DNA from: an uncultured Hyphomicrobiales bacterium | GTDB lineage: Bacteria; Pseudomonadota; Alphaproteobacteria; Rhizobiales; Beijerinckiaceae | NCBI GenBank assembly: GCA_903932565.1 | Contig: CAIZGQ010000193.1 | Coordinates: 1-13,441 of the forward strand | Direction of reading: 5' to 3' | Length of the DNA: 13,441 bases | Shown here: piece by piece, positions 1 to 7,601 of the stretch | How positions within the stretch are numbered: position 1 is the first letter of the stretch | Layout of the letters: each line of letters begins with the position of its first letter | The notes under the pieces: model-generated | Databases searched by the model: none | Seen by the model: only the letters and a program-made list of their open reading frames with translations | Told to the model about the DNA's origin: nothing | Made by a program: the position numbers and the translations under genes

Positions 1-299
1 CCAGCATGGAGGAAATACGAGACGTCAGCGTCTTTACAAAACTGGTGACACAATTGACCGGAGTTGCCCCGGCTGTCGCAGAACTGTCCTTCAAGAATCA
101 GGTCTTCAGTCCGAAAATCGATGTCGGTGCCATTCGCAAAGCCGCAAAGCTCGGGCCGGAGTTTGGCTTCACAAAGACGGACACGTCCGACAAGGTTGAG
201 GCTCTGATCGACTTTGAGCCTCTCATGTCTGCGACAGGAATGACGCGCGCAGAATTGACCGGGCCGCCACCTGAAGCAATGAAGGTCGTGCGCCGTTGA
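1..299 (+). CDS. ABC transporter substrate-binding protein, C-terminal part (5' end outside window)
   Basis: The reading frame is open from the left edge (a Ser codon precedes the first Met at position 6), so this is the tail of a larger gene and the Met at 6 is probably internal. About 98 residues are visible. They form a helical, charged C-terminus of the kind found at the end of NMT1/SsuA/TauA-type periplasmic binding proteins, with a Phe-Ser-Pro-Lys stretch followed by amphipathic helices; there is no membrane segment. The stop lies 10 bp before the start of a NitT/TauT-type permease, which is followed by its ATPase. Identification therefore rests mostly on gene order, the usual SBP-permease-ATPase arrangement. 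The ligand cannot be read from this fragment. The protein would act in the periplasm, delivering substrate to the permease. Confidence 0.7.
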   Translation, partial: SMEEIRDVSVFTKLVTQLTGVAPAVAELSFKNQVFSPKIDVGAIRKAAKLGPEFGFTKTDTSDKVEALIDFEPLMSATGMTRAELTGPPPEAMKVVRR

Positions 300-309
300 G
301 GGCCATTCG

Positions 310-1167
310 GTGACGGAACAGATCACGTCCTTCACTGATCGCCCGTCTACTGGTGAGCGAGAGGCGCTGATCCGAGCGCCCGTCTGGCTGCGAAAACTTG
401 CCTTGCGCTTTCTGGTGCCTGTCATTTTCCTGATCGCCTGGCAGGCCGTGACAGCGCTCGCGCCAACACCATCACTGCCCTCCCCGCGAGAAGTCGTTGA
501 TAGCTGGCTTGTCTGGATCTTTGGTCCGAGACTTCAACTTCAATGGTATTCCGGGACATGGATCGAATATGTCCTCCTGAGCTTGCGGCGTGTTCTTGCT
601 GGCTTCGCGATTGCGGCAACGGCTGGCGTCACGTTTGGTCTCGTCCTGGGGTGGTATGCACTCATCCATGACCTGTTCGACGGCGTGATCAACTTCCTGC
701 GGGCAATTCCCACGACCGCATGGGTTCCGTTTGCTGTTTTCTTTTTCGGTATCCATGAAACGGCGGCGATATTTCTCATCGCCTTTGGTTCCTTCTTTCC
801 CATCGTCATCAACGTCGCGGGTGCCGCGCGCCAGACTCCAAGAACCCTGGTTCGTGCAGCTTTGATGCTGGGAACAAAGCCGCGCAACATCATCTGGCGT
901 GTTGTCCTTCGTGCTGCCCTGCCCGCCATTTTTACAAGCCTTCGCCTCGGGTTGGGATTGGCTTGGGTGCTCGTCATCGTATCGGAAATGCTCGCTGTTC
1001 AGGGCGGCCTTGGTTACGCGCTCTGGTCAGCTTATCAGTTCAACCGACTTGACCTGATTGTTGCGGCCATCGTGAGTGTTGGCTGCCTTGGCCTTGCCTC
1101 CGACAAGTTTCTCGAATTGCTATCGATGCATGCATTGAAATGGCAAAGGGGACTCACGGGCCGATGA
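310..1167 (+). CDS. ABC transporter permease, NitT/TauT (SsuC/TauC-like) family
   Basis: This 285-residue inner-membrane protein starts at GTG 310, ten bases after the preceding stop. It has about six hydrophobic segments, the first around residues 30-47. The coupling region near residues 180-210 reads RAALMLGTKPRNIIW then RAALPAIF, matching the EAA loop (EAA-x3-G-x9-I-x-LP) that contacts the ATPase. A long hydrophobic stretch with LAWVLVIVSEML follows, typical of SsuC/TauC/NrtB permeases. Length is usual for the family. Its stop overlaps the ATPase start as ATGA (1164-1167), which indicates translational coupling. The substrate is unknown. Nitrate, taurine, alkanesulfonate, pyrimidine and aromatic-acid importers all share this architecture. 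The downstream hydrolases suggest an amide, ureide or similar nitrogen compound (inference). Confidence 0.9.
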   Translation: MTEQITSFTDRPSTGEREALIRAPVWLRKLALRFLVPVIFLIAWQAVTALAPTPSLPSPREVVDSWLVWIFGPRLQLQWYSGTWIEYVLLSLRRVLAGFAIAATAGVTFGLVLGWYALIHDLFDGVINFLRAIPTTAWVPFAVFFFGIHETAAIFLIAFGSFFPIVINVAGAARQTPRTLVRAALMLGTKPRNIIWRVVLRAALPAIFTSLRLGLGLAWVLVIVSEMLAVQGGLGYALWSAYQFNRLDLIVAAIVSVGCLGLASDKFLELLSMHALKWQRGLTGR

Positions 1168-1958
1168 CAGAAAACCGGATCGTGTGCCGTAACCTCACCA
1201 AGATATTCCATGGCATCCACGCCAAACAGGATGTCGTGGCCTGCGAGGATATTTCAATCGAGATTCAGCCGGGGGAGTTCGTCACTGTCATTGGCCCCAG
1301 CGGCTGCGGCAAGACTTCCTTGCTCTACATGATCGCCGGGTTCGAGCAGAAGACGAGCGGCATGATTCTGGTCGATGGCAAGTCTGTGCAGAGCCCAGGC
1401 CCGGATCGGGCAGTTGTTTTTCAGGAATTCGCGCTCTTTCCGTGGCTTACGCTTCGACAAAACATCGAGTTCGGTCCGCGTGAGCGCGGCATCCAAAATG
1501 ACGTCATGCGCGAGCATGTGAATTCCATGCTCCGCACCGTGGGGCTGACTGCTGCAGAATCACGCTACCCGCATGAACTCTCGGCCGGCATGCGCCAACG
1601 CGCCGCGCTCGCCCGAGTACTGGTCAACGAGCCAAAAATCCTACTCATGGACGAGCCATTTGCAGCCCTGGACGCGCAGACGCGCTCGACCTTGCAGGCA
1701 GAACTCGGACGTCTTGCAAAACTTCTCAATCTCACGATCCTCTTCATCACACATAGCGTGGAAGAGGCTGTCCTGCTTGGGGACCGCGTTCTGGCAATGT
1801 CCGCAAGACCGGGTCGCATTATCGAGGATTTGGCGATCAACCTGCCCCGGCCACGTGATCCCACCTCGCCAGCATTCAACGAATATCGCCGTCATGTCGA
1901 CCTTCTCCTGGAGCAGGCCACACGCACGGCAGCGGACACAGAGACAACAGCAAACTGA
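1164..1958 (+). CDS. ABC transporter ATP-binding protein, NitT/TauT (SsuB/TauB-like) family
   Basis: This 264-residue cytoplasmic ATPase energises the preceding permease. All nucleotide-binding elements are present: Walker A GPSGCGKT (44-51), Q-loop Gln 87 in VFQEFALFPW, Walker B ILLMDEP (159-165) with catalytic Glu 164, D-loop ALD, and switch His 197 in ITHSVEEA. The signature is LSAGMRQR (139-146), where the family normally has LSGGMRQR or LSGGQ, so the first Gly is Ala. The start at 1164 is chosen because it makes an ATGA overlap with the permease stop. An in-frame ATG at 1140 would add eight residues inside the permease gene and is less likely. The gene ends 23 bp before the isochorismatase-like gene, consistent with one operon. 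Confidence 0.92.
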   Translation: MTENRIVCRNLTKIFHGIHAKQDVVACEDISIEIQPGEFVTVIGPSGCGKTSLLYMIAGFEQKTSGMILVDGKSVQSPGPDRAVVFQEFALFPWLTLRQNIEFGPRERGIQNDVMREHVNSMLRTVGLTAAESRYPHELSAGMRQRAALARVLVNEPKILLMDEPFAALDAQTRSTLQAELGRLAKLLNLTILFITHSVEEAVLLGDRVLAMSARPGRIIEDLAINLPRPRDPTSPAFNEYRRHVDLLLEQATRTAADTETTAN

Positions 1959-1981
1959 ATTCCAACGCCACGGAGAGAGCT

Positions 1982-2644
1982 ATGCAGACGAATGACGCGC
2001 ACGAACTCTATGAGCGCCAGGGCATGGGCCAGCGTATCGGCTTTGGCCAGAAACCGGCCCTGCTTCTGATCGATATGCAGAACGACTTTTGTGACCCCGA
2101 CGCCCCGACGACACTTTTTCCCTCCATTCGCTTCGCCTATGAGCCGATCCTGAAGCTGTCAACTGCCGCACGCCTTGCCGGCGTTCCCGTCATATACACG
2201 CAGGGGCTGGTCGCCAGTGACGGATCAAGTGCTGGTCTCTGGCGATTGAAGATGAAGCACCATGGCCTGCGCGGCGTGCAGATCGAAGGCAGCAGAGGTG
2301 CCGCCATTGTTGACGAACTGGCGCCAAAGCCCGGAGATCGCGTGATCCGCAAGTGGCGACCAAGTGCGTTTTTCCGCACGGATCTCGAGGTCTTTCTCGG
2401 GGTGCAGAATATCGATACTCTGCTGCTCTGCGGAACGAGTCTGAGTGGATGCGTGCGCGCAACAGCAACGGACGCCTTCATGCGTGACATTCGCCCCATG
2501 GTCGTTCGCGAAGCCGTGGCCGATCGAAGCCAGTCCGTCTTCGACGCTAATGCTTTTGATCTTGGCCAGAAATACGCTGATATCGTCTCGGCGGATGAAA
2601 CCTTGACCTACCTGAAGGGTATCGCATCTACCGCCAAGGCATGA
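1982..2644 (+). CDS. Isochorismatase-family cysteine hydrolase (probable amidase)
   Basis: This 220-residue soluble protein has the isochorismatase/N-carbamoylsarcosine-amidase fold. The cysteine-hydrolase triad is visible: Asp 31 in LLLIDMQNDF, Lys 124 in VIRKWRPSAF, and Cys 157 in GTSLSGCVRATA. It is therefore a candidate amidase (N-carbamoyl compounds, nicotinamide, maleamate, ureides) rather than a true isochorismatase, which lacks the Cys. The start at 1982 has a purine-rich GGAGAG just upstream (about 1974-1979). It sits between an ABC importer and a PuuE-like deacetylase on the same strand with short gaps (23 and 37 bp). This points to hydrolysis of the imported substrate or of an intermediate, with ammonia release. 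The exact substrate is not inferable from sequence. Confidence 0.88.
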   Translation: MQTNDAHELYERQGMGQRIGFGQKPALLLIDMQNDFCDPDAPTTLFPSIRFAYEPILKLSTAARLAGVPVIYTQGLVASDGSSAGLWRLKMKHHGLRGVQIEGSRGAAIVDELAPKPGDRVIRKWRPSAFFRTDLEVFLGVQNIDTLLLCGTSLSGCVRATATDAFMRDIRPMVVREAVADRSQSVFDANAFDLGQKYADIVSADETLTYLKGIASTAKA

Positions 2645-2681
2645 GCGGACGCATTTCGGGTTTTCGAAAAGGACGGCATCT

Positions 2682-3590
2682 ATGCTCAAACTGCCAAGCC
2701 ACGCGCGCTATCCCTACTCTCCCGTTTTCGAGAGAGCCAAATATGAATGGCCGGGCAAAAAGCAGCTTGCATTCTACATAGGTCTCAACGTGGAGCATTT
2801 TGCCTTCATGTCTGGCAAGGGCGCCGATCCGCATAACAGGGGCGGCGCACCACAGACACAACGCAATTATGCATGGCGTGATTATGGGCTTCGCGTCGGC
2901 ATATGGCACGTCTTTGATGTCCTGGAGGAATTGAAGCTGCCCGCAACAATTCTTCTCAACAGCATGGTTTGTGAATTATATCCGCAGGTTATCGACCGAT
3001 TGAAAATGCGCGGCGACGATATTTGCGCTCATGGACGAACCAATGCCGAAAATCTTGCTGGCGTTTGGGAGCATGATGAGGCTCGCATGATCGCGGATGC
3101 GACCAAAGTCATCGCCGACGCATTCGGCGCTGCGCCACGCGGCTGGATGGGACCTGGGGCAGCGGAAACGCCTGTAACACCTGACCTTCTTGTGGAAGCT
3201 GGCTATGACCACAGCCTGGGATGGCCACTTGACGACCAGCCGGTCTGGATGAAGACGCGCTCCGGTCCGCTTCTGTCCGTTCCGTATCCGATGGAGCTGA
3301 ATGATATCGGCGCGACGGTCCATCGCGACCATACCGGACGTGAATTTGCAGACATGATCGTGGACCAGTTCGAGGAAATGTTGGTCAGATCAGAAGCTGC
3401 GCCCCTCGTCATGTCGGTCTCCCTGCATCCCTACATTTGCGGTCAACCTTATCGAATGCGGCCTTTGCGAAAAGCCCTCGCGCATTGCATCAATCACATG
3501 CAGAAGGAGCGTGTCTGGTTCACCCGCGCCTGCGACATCGCCGAATTCTGCAAATTGCTTCCGGAACATATTATCCCGAAAGTTAGCTGA
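2682..3590 (+). CDS. NodB-fold polysaccharide deacetylase / PuuE-like allantoinase-family protein
   Basis: This 302-residue protein resembles the carbohydrate-esterase-4 (NodB) superfamily branch that contains the metal-independent allantoinase PuuE. Visible landmarks are an N-terminal strand with LNVEHF (35-40) where the metal-binding Asp pair lies in classical deacetylases, ICAHGRTNAE with His 117, a GWMGPG segment, and SVSLHPYICGQPYR with His 249 near the C-terminus. The lack of an Asp-Asp pair argues against a standard peptidoglycan or chitin deacetylase and for the PuuE-like amidohydrolase group. There is no signal peptide, so it is probably cytosolic. A ribosome-binding sequence AAAAGGA lies at 2667-2673. 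It is the last gene of the importer/amidase operon and plausibly opens a ring or removes an acyl group from the transported compound (inference). Confidence 0.82.
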   Translation: MLKLPSHARYPYSPVFERAKYEWPGKKQLAFYIGLNVEHFAFMSGKGADPHNRGGAPQTQRNYAWRDYGLRVGIWHVFDVLEELKLPATILLNSMVCELYPQVIDRLKMRGDDICAHGRTNAENLAGVWEHDEARMIADATKVIADAFGAAPRGWMGPGAAETPVTPDLLVEAGYDHSLGWPLDDQPVWMKTRSGPLLSVPYPMELNDIGATVHRDHTGREFADMIVDQFEEMLVRSEAAPLVMSVSLHPYICGQPYRMRPLRKALAHCINHMQKERVWFTRACDIAEFCKLLPEHIIPKVS

Positions 3591-3677
3591 CGTTCGGCAG
3601 CTTTGCCTTATTGCGCGGGGCTGTCCGGACTGCGCAGATCAGTTCAATCTCGTCTCTCGACAGCGGAGCCTGATGGA

Positions 3678-4718
3678 TTATTTTTCCGAAATACCGGCCT
3701 CCTGGATTTGGCGTTCGTATTTGTTAAACTCGTCCTTTATGAACCGCGCGAAATCCGATCCGCAGGTTCCCACTGCGGATAGGCCTACCGCCTTGAGCCG
3801 CGCCTTGATCTCAGGCACATCGAGCGCTGACTTGAACCAGGAGGAGAGTTGGGCAATCGCCTCTGGGGGCGTCGTAGCTGGCACGGCAGCCCCGAACCAA
3901 AGTTCCGCCTCAAAGCCGGGGAAACCCGATTCAGCCACAGTGGGAATGGCGGGCAAATCATCGATACGGTTGGCGGAGGTAACGGCGAGGGCGCGTAGCT
4001 GACCGGCCTGGATTTGAGCCAATACATTCGGGTAGCTGACTAATGCCGACGTGACGTGATTCCCGAGCAGCGCATTGATCGCAGGTGCCGATCCCTGAAA
4101 CGGAACATAGAGTACATCGACTTTGGCGGCTCGCTTCAATGCATCAAACGCGATATAAGGACTGGATGAAGGGCTGGTACTTGCGAGGTTCAGCTTTCCC
4201 GGATTCTTCCGCGCATCATCCAGGTACTCCTGAAAGCTGCGGAGGGGTGAAGCCGCGTTGACCACGATCACCTGAGGCGCGCTAGCAAGATAGCAAACTT
4301 GCTCGAAGCCTTTCAGCGGATCGTAGTTCTGGTTCCGCAAATGCGGATTGATGACAAACTCCGGCGTGCTGATCAGAACAGTATTTCCGTCTGGCTCAGC
4401 CCGTGCGACCGCCTCGATGCCGATAACATTGCCGCCGCCCGGCTTGTTCTCGACAATCATCGTCACGTTTTGAGTTCGGCTGATCTGATCTGCTAGCAGA
4501 CGTGCCACCACATCCGCTCCGCCTCCCGGCGTGGAGGGCACGATAATCTTGATTGGCTTTGCATCCGCTTGAACCGTGGCAACATTGGCGACAAGCGCAA
4601 CGGCCCCAATGGCACATCCCACGCGCAGGATATCCAGCATAGCCCTGCGCAAAAAGCCCCCCCGCATCGCGGACTGACAGGACCTCCAGGAGATTGCAGC
4701 GAACCGCAGACTACTCAT
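3678..4718 (-). CDS. Bug/TctC-family tripartite tricarboxylate transporter substrate-binding protein (first)
   Basis: This periplasmic solute receptor carries the TctC/Bug hallmarks: IKIIVPSTPGGGADVVARLL, then VENKPGGGNVIGIEAVARAEPDG, and YVPFQGSAPAINALLGNHV in the second lobe. It has a hydrophobic signal segment (about GCAIGAVALVA) with probable cleavage after VQA. The start is uncertain. ATG 4718 is chosen for its AGAGGG ribosome-binding sequence 4-5 bases upstream, giving 346 residues. ATG 4742 is possible but lacks a clear site, and ATG 4667 or 4640 would give the more usual family length of 320-329 residues. It converges with the deacetylase gene and lies downstream of a second, divergent TctC-like gene. 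The ligand, probably a carboxylate or other organic anion, is unknown. Confidence 0.9.
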   Translation of the reverse strand: MSSLRFAAISWRSCQSAMRGGFLRRAMLDILRVGCAIGAVALVANVATVQADAKPIKIIVPSTPGGGADVVARLLADQISRTQNVTMIVENKPGGGNVIGIEAVARAEPDGNTVLISTPEFVINPHLRNQNYDPLKGFEQVCYLASAPQVIVVNAASPLRSFQEYLDDARKNPGKLNLASTSPSSSPYIAFDALKRAAKVDVLYVPFQGSAPAINALLGNHVTSALVSYPNVLAQIQAGQLRALAVTSANRIDDLPAIPTVAESGFPGFEAELWFGAAVPATTPPEAIAQLSSWFKSALDVPEIKARLKAVGLSAVGTCGSDFARFIKDEFNKYERQIQEAGISEK

Positions 4719-4805
4719 CAAACCCTCTTGGTGCCATGTCATCCGACTTGATCGGCGTCGCCAGACCTACGCAGTCCCCGCGACGTTTCTGCTCGCGGTT
4801 GCTCA

Positions 4806-4828
4806 CGAACAAAGACCGCAGCGGTCTT
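4806..4828 (-). terminator. Possible intrinsic terminator overlapping the stop codon of the second TctC-like gene
   Basis: A perfect 8-bp inverted repeat (AAGACCGC at 4812-4819, GCGGTCTT at 4821-4828) overlaps the TAA stop at 4827-4829. On the minus strand it would form a GC-rich hairpin followed by TTTGTT. The T tract is short and the loop is tight unless the inner pairs open, so termination may be partial and still allow read-through into the next TctC-like gene. Confidence 0.35.
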
Positions 4829-5807
4829 ATTCAACTCGCAACCCAATGGCCTCGATCATCTGACGCCATTTTGTAATATCCTTACGAAACAAGGCGTCTG
4901 CTTCAGCCGTTGTCCCGTAAATCGGATCGTAACCTGCCGGGGTGATTTTGGAGACAATCTCAGGATCTTTCATGATCTCTTCAATCTCGTGATTCAGCAT
5001 CGCCATGATTGCGGGCGGTGTACCGGTTGGAGCAAAAAAACCCGCCCAGGAAACAGCCGTGAAATCGGGATATCCAAGCTCGGCATAGGTCGGCACATCC
5101 GGCACAACCGCGACACGCTTGTCGCTCGCAATCGCCAGACCCCGCAACGCGCCTGACTGAACCTGAGGAACAAAACCGCCGGCCATTGCCGCACCAGCAA
5201 GTTCAATATGCTTGCCGAGGATTGCATTCAGCAATGGCGCGCCACCTTGAAACGGGATGTGCGTTGCCTGCGCTTTTGCAAGTTCCTTGAAAAAATATTC
5301 AATAACGATGAACGACGCACTGCCGGCGCCCGCCGTACCAAAGTTGGTTGGATTGGTCTTAGCATTGGCGACCACCTCCTTGAGCGAGGCCGGACCCGTA
5401 GCATTTCCAACAAGGATTTCCGGTGTCGTGGCGACGATTGCAACCGGGGAGAAATCAGTCCCCACATAGCCACGCGTGGGATACAGGGTTTCATTGATTG
5501 CCAGAGCCGTCGACGTTGCCAGTATCGTATAACCATCTGGCGCTGCGCCCGAAACAAACCGATGTGCAATGTTCCCGGCCGCACCGGGTTTGTTTTCAAT
5601 GACAACCGGCTGACCCAGACGCTGCGAAAGCTTTTGCCCCACAATGCGCGCGACGGTGTCGACGAATCCACCGGCAGAAAAACTCACGACAAATTTGATC
5701 GCGTGGGTCGGATAGGTCTGCGCCTGCGCGCTGTGGAATTCCCCAAATGCGAGCAGGACACCAAAGACCAGCGCCATTTTGCATCGTCGCGCGGCTGCCG
5801 CATTCAT
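4827..5807 (-). CDS. Bug/TctC-family tripartite tricarboxylate transporter substrate-binding protein (second)
   Basis: This 326-residue periplasmic receptor has a signal peptide (residues 1-29, cleavage after AQA) and the Bug signatures IKFVVSFSAGGFVDTVARIV, VVIENKPGAAGNIA and HIPFQGGAPLLNAILGKHI. The start at ATG 5807 is preceded by GGAG with about 8-base spacing. Length is normal for the family. It differs clearly from the neighbouring TctC-like protein, so the two are not a recent duplication and probably bind different ligands. The intergenic region upstream (5808-5929) carries repeated TTGGTACA boxes that could regulate it. The membrane partners TctB and TctA lie on the opposite strand from 8101, so the receptor genes are separated from their likely partners by more than 2 kb. 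Confidence 0.92.
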   Translation of the reverse strand: MNAAAARRCKMALVFGVLLAFGEFHSAQAQTYPTHAIKFVVSFSAGGFVDTVARIVGQKLSQRLGQPVVIENKPGAAGNIAHRFVSGAAPDGYTILATSTALAINETLYPTRGYVGTDFSPVAIVATTPEILVGNATGPASLKEVVANAKTNPTNFGTAGAGSASFIVIEYFFKELAKAQATHIPFQGGAPLLNAILGKHIELAGAAMAGGFVPQVQSGALRGLAIASDKRVAVVPDVPTYAELGYPDFTAVSWAGFFAPTGTPPAIMAMLNHEIEEIMKDPEIVSKITPAGYDPIYGTTAEADALFRKDITKWRQMIEAIGLRVE

Positions 5808-5929
5808 GGGAGCGCTCCATTACAAAACCAAGGCAATGTACCAAAATTAGGTTTTGTACCAATTATTGTCCAGCATTAAGATTAAGGCGATTGCCTCATT
5901 TTAAAGGGATTCTCGTTCGTGCATAAATA
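5808..5929 (-). promoter_or_regulatory. Divergent regulatory region with repeated TTGGTACA boxes
   Basis: Read on the minus strand, the octamer TTGGTACA occurs twice (5855-5862 and 5837-5844), 18 bp apart, about two helical turns. The spacer includes AAAACC. A 9-bp inverted repeat TACAAAACC (5821-5829) / GGTTTTGTA (5850-5858) overlaps the same stretch. A weak promoter reading TGGACA-N17-TAATTT overlaps these boxes. The arrangement is typical of an operator for a dimeric regulator (for example GntR or LysR type) controlling the TctC-like gene at 5807. No regulator gene is present in the window, so the assignment rests only on the repeats and their position. Confidence 0.45.
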
Positions 5930-6334
5930 GTGGAAGACCGGTCAAGCGGGTGTGGCGTCTGCGCTGCCAGCACGGTGTTGGCCGATGGCATATCCATACG
6001 CTCATGCCTTATGCTTGCCGCACTGGCAAACAAATGGAACATCCGAATGATCGAAGGCCTTGCAGCGCTAAATGGCTCACGTGGCCCTAAGCAGGCGGCA
6101 CTTGAAAGCTATCACGGCCTGCAGTGTGGCTTTTGTACATCCGGCGTGCTCATGGTGCTCACGGAGTTGCAAACGAAAAGCGCCGGAATGACCGTCACCG
6201 AAGCGCAGGTACGTCATGCGCTATCGGGCAATCTGTGCCGATGCACCGACTATCAGGGCATCGTGAATGCCACGCTGGCCGTTTTGAATGGTGAGGAGAT
6301 AATCAGCCTAAGCCAAAAGCCGACAAGATCATGA
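5930..6334 (+). pseudogene. N-terminally truncated CoxS-like (2Fe-2S) subunit of a xanthine dehydrogenase-family hydroxylase
   Basis: This 134-codon frame matches the C-terminal two thirds of the small iron-sulfur subunit of molybdenum hydroxylases (CoxS, NdhS, XdhC types). The helical domain is intact: GLQCGFCTSGVLM with Cys 66 and 69, and SGNLCRCTDYQGIVNATLAVL with Cys 103 and 105. The N-terminal plant-type ferredoxin domain, normally about 40-50 residues longer, is missing. An in-frame TAA (5924-5926) sits just before the GTG at 5930, and no upstream frame supplies the lost part. In the remaining ferredoxin portion, two of the four expected Cys ligands are Ser (Ser 6 and Ser 14 in SSGCGVCAASTVLADG); Cys 11 and Cys 26 remain. 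No molybdopterin or FAD subunit is nearby. It is most likely a remnant, 13 bp before the hydrolase gene. Confidence 0.75.
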
Positions 6335-6347
6335 ATGGAGCGGACCC

Positions 6348-7601
6348 ATGAGCGGAAGATTTGGGAAACTTGGCGAGGATGAAGGCGGCCCAGAAGTTCG
6401 TCGCTGGATCGATCAGCGCTGGATTCTGGACAATGTGATCGCGGCCAACGGAATTGACTGGGACCAGCCGCGGTCGCGTTATTTCAATGCACCCTGCGGC
6501 ATTGAGGCGGGACCCGATTTCGAGATCATTCGCAACAAGGTGAAAAAGTTCGCAGATATCGGACCTGCTTTCGAGGACGTTGCAAAGCGACGCGAAGCCA
6601 AGGCGAATGCAGCCCTGCTTGAAGGACATACGGTCACAGCGCGCGACAATTACTTCATGGCAGCAATCCTGTGGGGCGCAGCCATGTGGCCTTATCATTC
6701 GGTCACCGGTCCTATTGTCGAGATCAATGACAAGAAGCGCGAATCTTACGCAAAATATGCGGAGCTGTCCGACCATAAGGTCGAGGCGGTCTGGATCCCC
6801 TTTCAGGGCAAGAAGCTGCCCGGCTGGCTGCACCTTCCACCGAACTACACGGGTGGAAAAGTTCCGCTTGTGATATCGCTGCCGGGCCTCGACACATTCA
6901 AAGAAATCTTCGTCTCGCTCAGCAATGATCGCTGGCTATCGCGCGGCATGGCGGTATTGGCCGTCGATGGACCGGGCCAGGCCGAGGCGCGCATTCTTGG
7001 CTACACAGCAAGCGTCGAGAATTTTATCGCGGCCGGCAAGAAAATCGTTGACTGGGCCGTTGCACGTCCGGAAATCGACGCGACACGAATTGGTCTTTTT
7101 GGGAACAGCTTCGGCTCCTTTACGGCTACCCTGGTTGCATCCAACGAACCGCGCATCAAGGCCTGCGCCGTTAATGCCGTCTGCCATGAACCTGGCTTTC
7201 ATACTTTGCTCGAAACATCATCGCCGACCTACAAAAAGCGCATGATGTACTACACAGGCTATGACAAGGAGGCCGAGTTCGATGTCTTTGCCAAGTCGCT
7301 GACTTGGGAAGGTCAGGTTGAGAAGATGCAGCGGCCCTATCTTTGCGTCGCAGGCGAGGCTGAAGAGCTAAGTCCTCTAGAACATACGGAGCGTCTTCTC
7401 AGGACTATGCCGGGACCCAAGCGTTTCGTCCTTTATCAGGAATCTCGCCACGCTGTTGGAAACGTCGCATCCGCCAACATGGGTCCTTACCCCCCGACAC
7501 TGGTCGCCGACTGGATGGTCGATCGCTTGGCCGACAAACCCATGACCTCCGAGATGTGGTATGTCCGCTCCAACGGGACGATCGAAAAGGAACCGATCTG
7601 A
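6348..7601 (+). CDS. Alpha/beta hydrolase, 2,6-dihydropseudooxynicotine hydrolase / FrsA-like
   Basis: This 417-residue cytosolic hydrolase combines an N-terminal helical region (about 1-145) with an alpha/beta-hydrolase core. The nucleophile Ser 254 lies in LFGNSFGSF (GxSxG), the catalytic His 368 in YQESRHAVGN, and the acid is probably a Glu in VAGEAEELSP (337-340), where relatives often have Asp. VDGPGQ (207-211) is characteristic of the branch containing the nicotine-pathway C-C hydrolase and related esterases. Ribosome-binding sequence GGAGCGG lies at about 6337-6343. It follows a truncated hydroxylase subunit and precedes a broken decarboxylase-like fragment, so it may be the surviving enzyme of an aromatic or N-heterocycle degradation cluster (inference). 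Carbon-carbon bond cleavage versus ester hydrolysis cannot be decided from sequence. Confidence 0.85.
   Translation: MSGRFGKLGEDEGGPEVRRWIDQRWILDNVIAANGIDWDQPRSRYFNAPCGIEAGPDFEIIRNKVKKFADIGPAFEDVAKRREAKANAALLEGHTVTARDNYFMAAILWGAAMWPYHSVTGPIVEINDKKRESYAKYAELSDHKVEAVWIPFQGKKLPGWLHLPPNYTGGKVPLVISLPGLDTFKEIFVSLSNDRWLSRGMAVLAVDGPGQAEARILGYTASVENFIAAGKKIVDWAVARPEIDATRIGLFGNSFGSFTATLVASNEPRIKACAVNAVCHEPGFHTLLETSSPTYKKRMMYYTGYDKEAEFDVFAKSLTWEGQVEKMQRPYLCVAGEAEELSPLEHTERLLRTMPGPKRFVLYQESRHAVGNVASANMGPYPPTLVADWMVDRLADKPMTSEMWYVRSNGTIEKEPI

Noticed and set aside
1140..1163. Alternative ATPase start at 1140
   Set aside because: It lies inside the permease gene; the ATGA overlap at 1164 is the typical coupled start and the domain begins soon after it.
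5208..5879. 223-codon plus-strand frame
   Set aside because: Antisense to the second TctC-like gene, which has clear family motifs and a signal peptide; the frame has no ribosome-binding site or domain.
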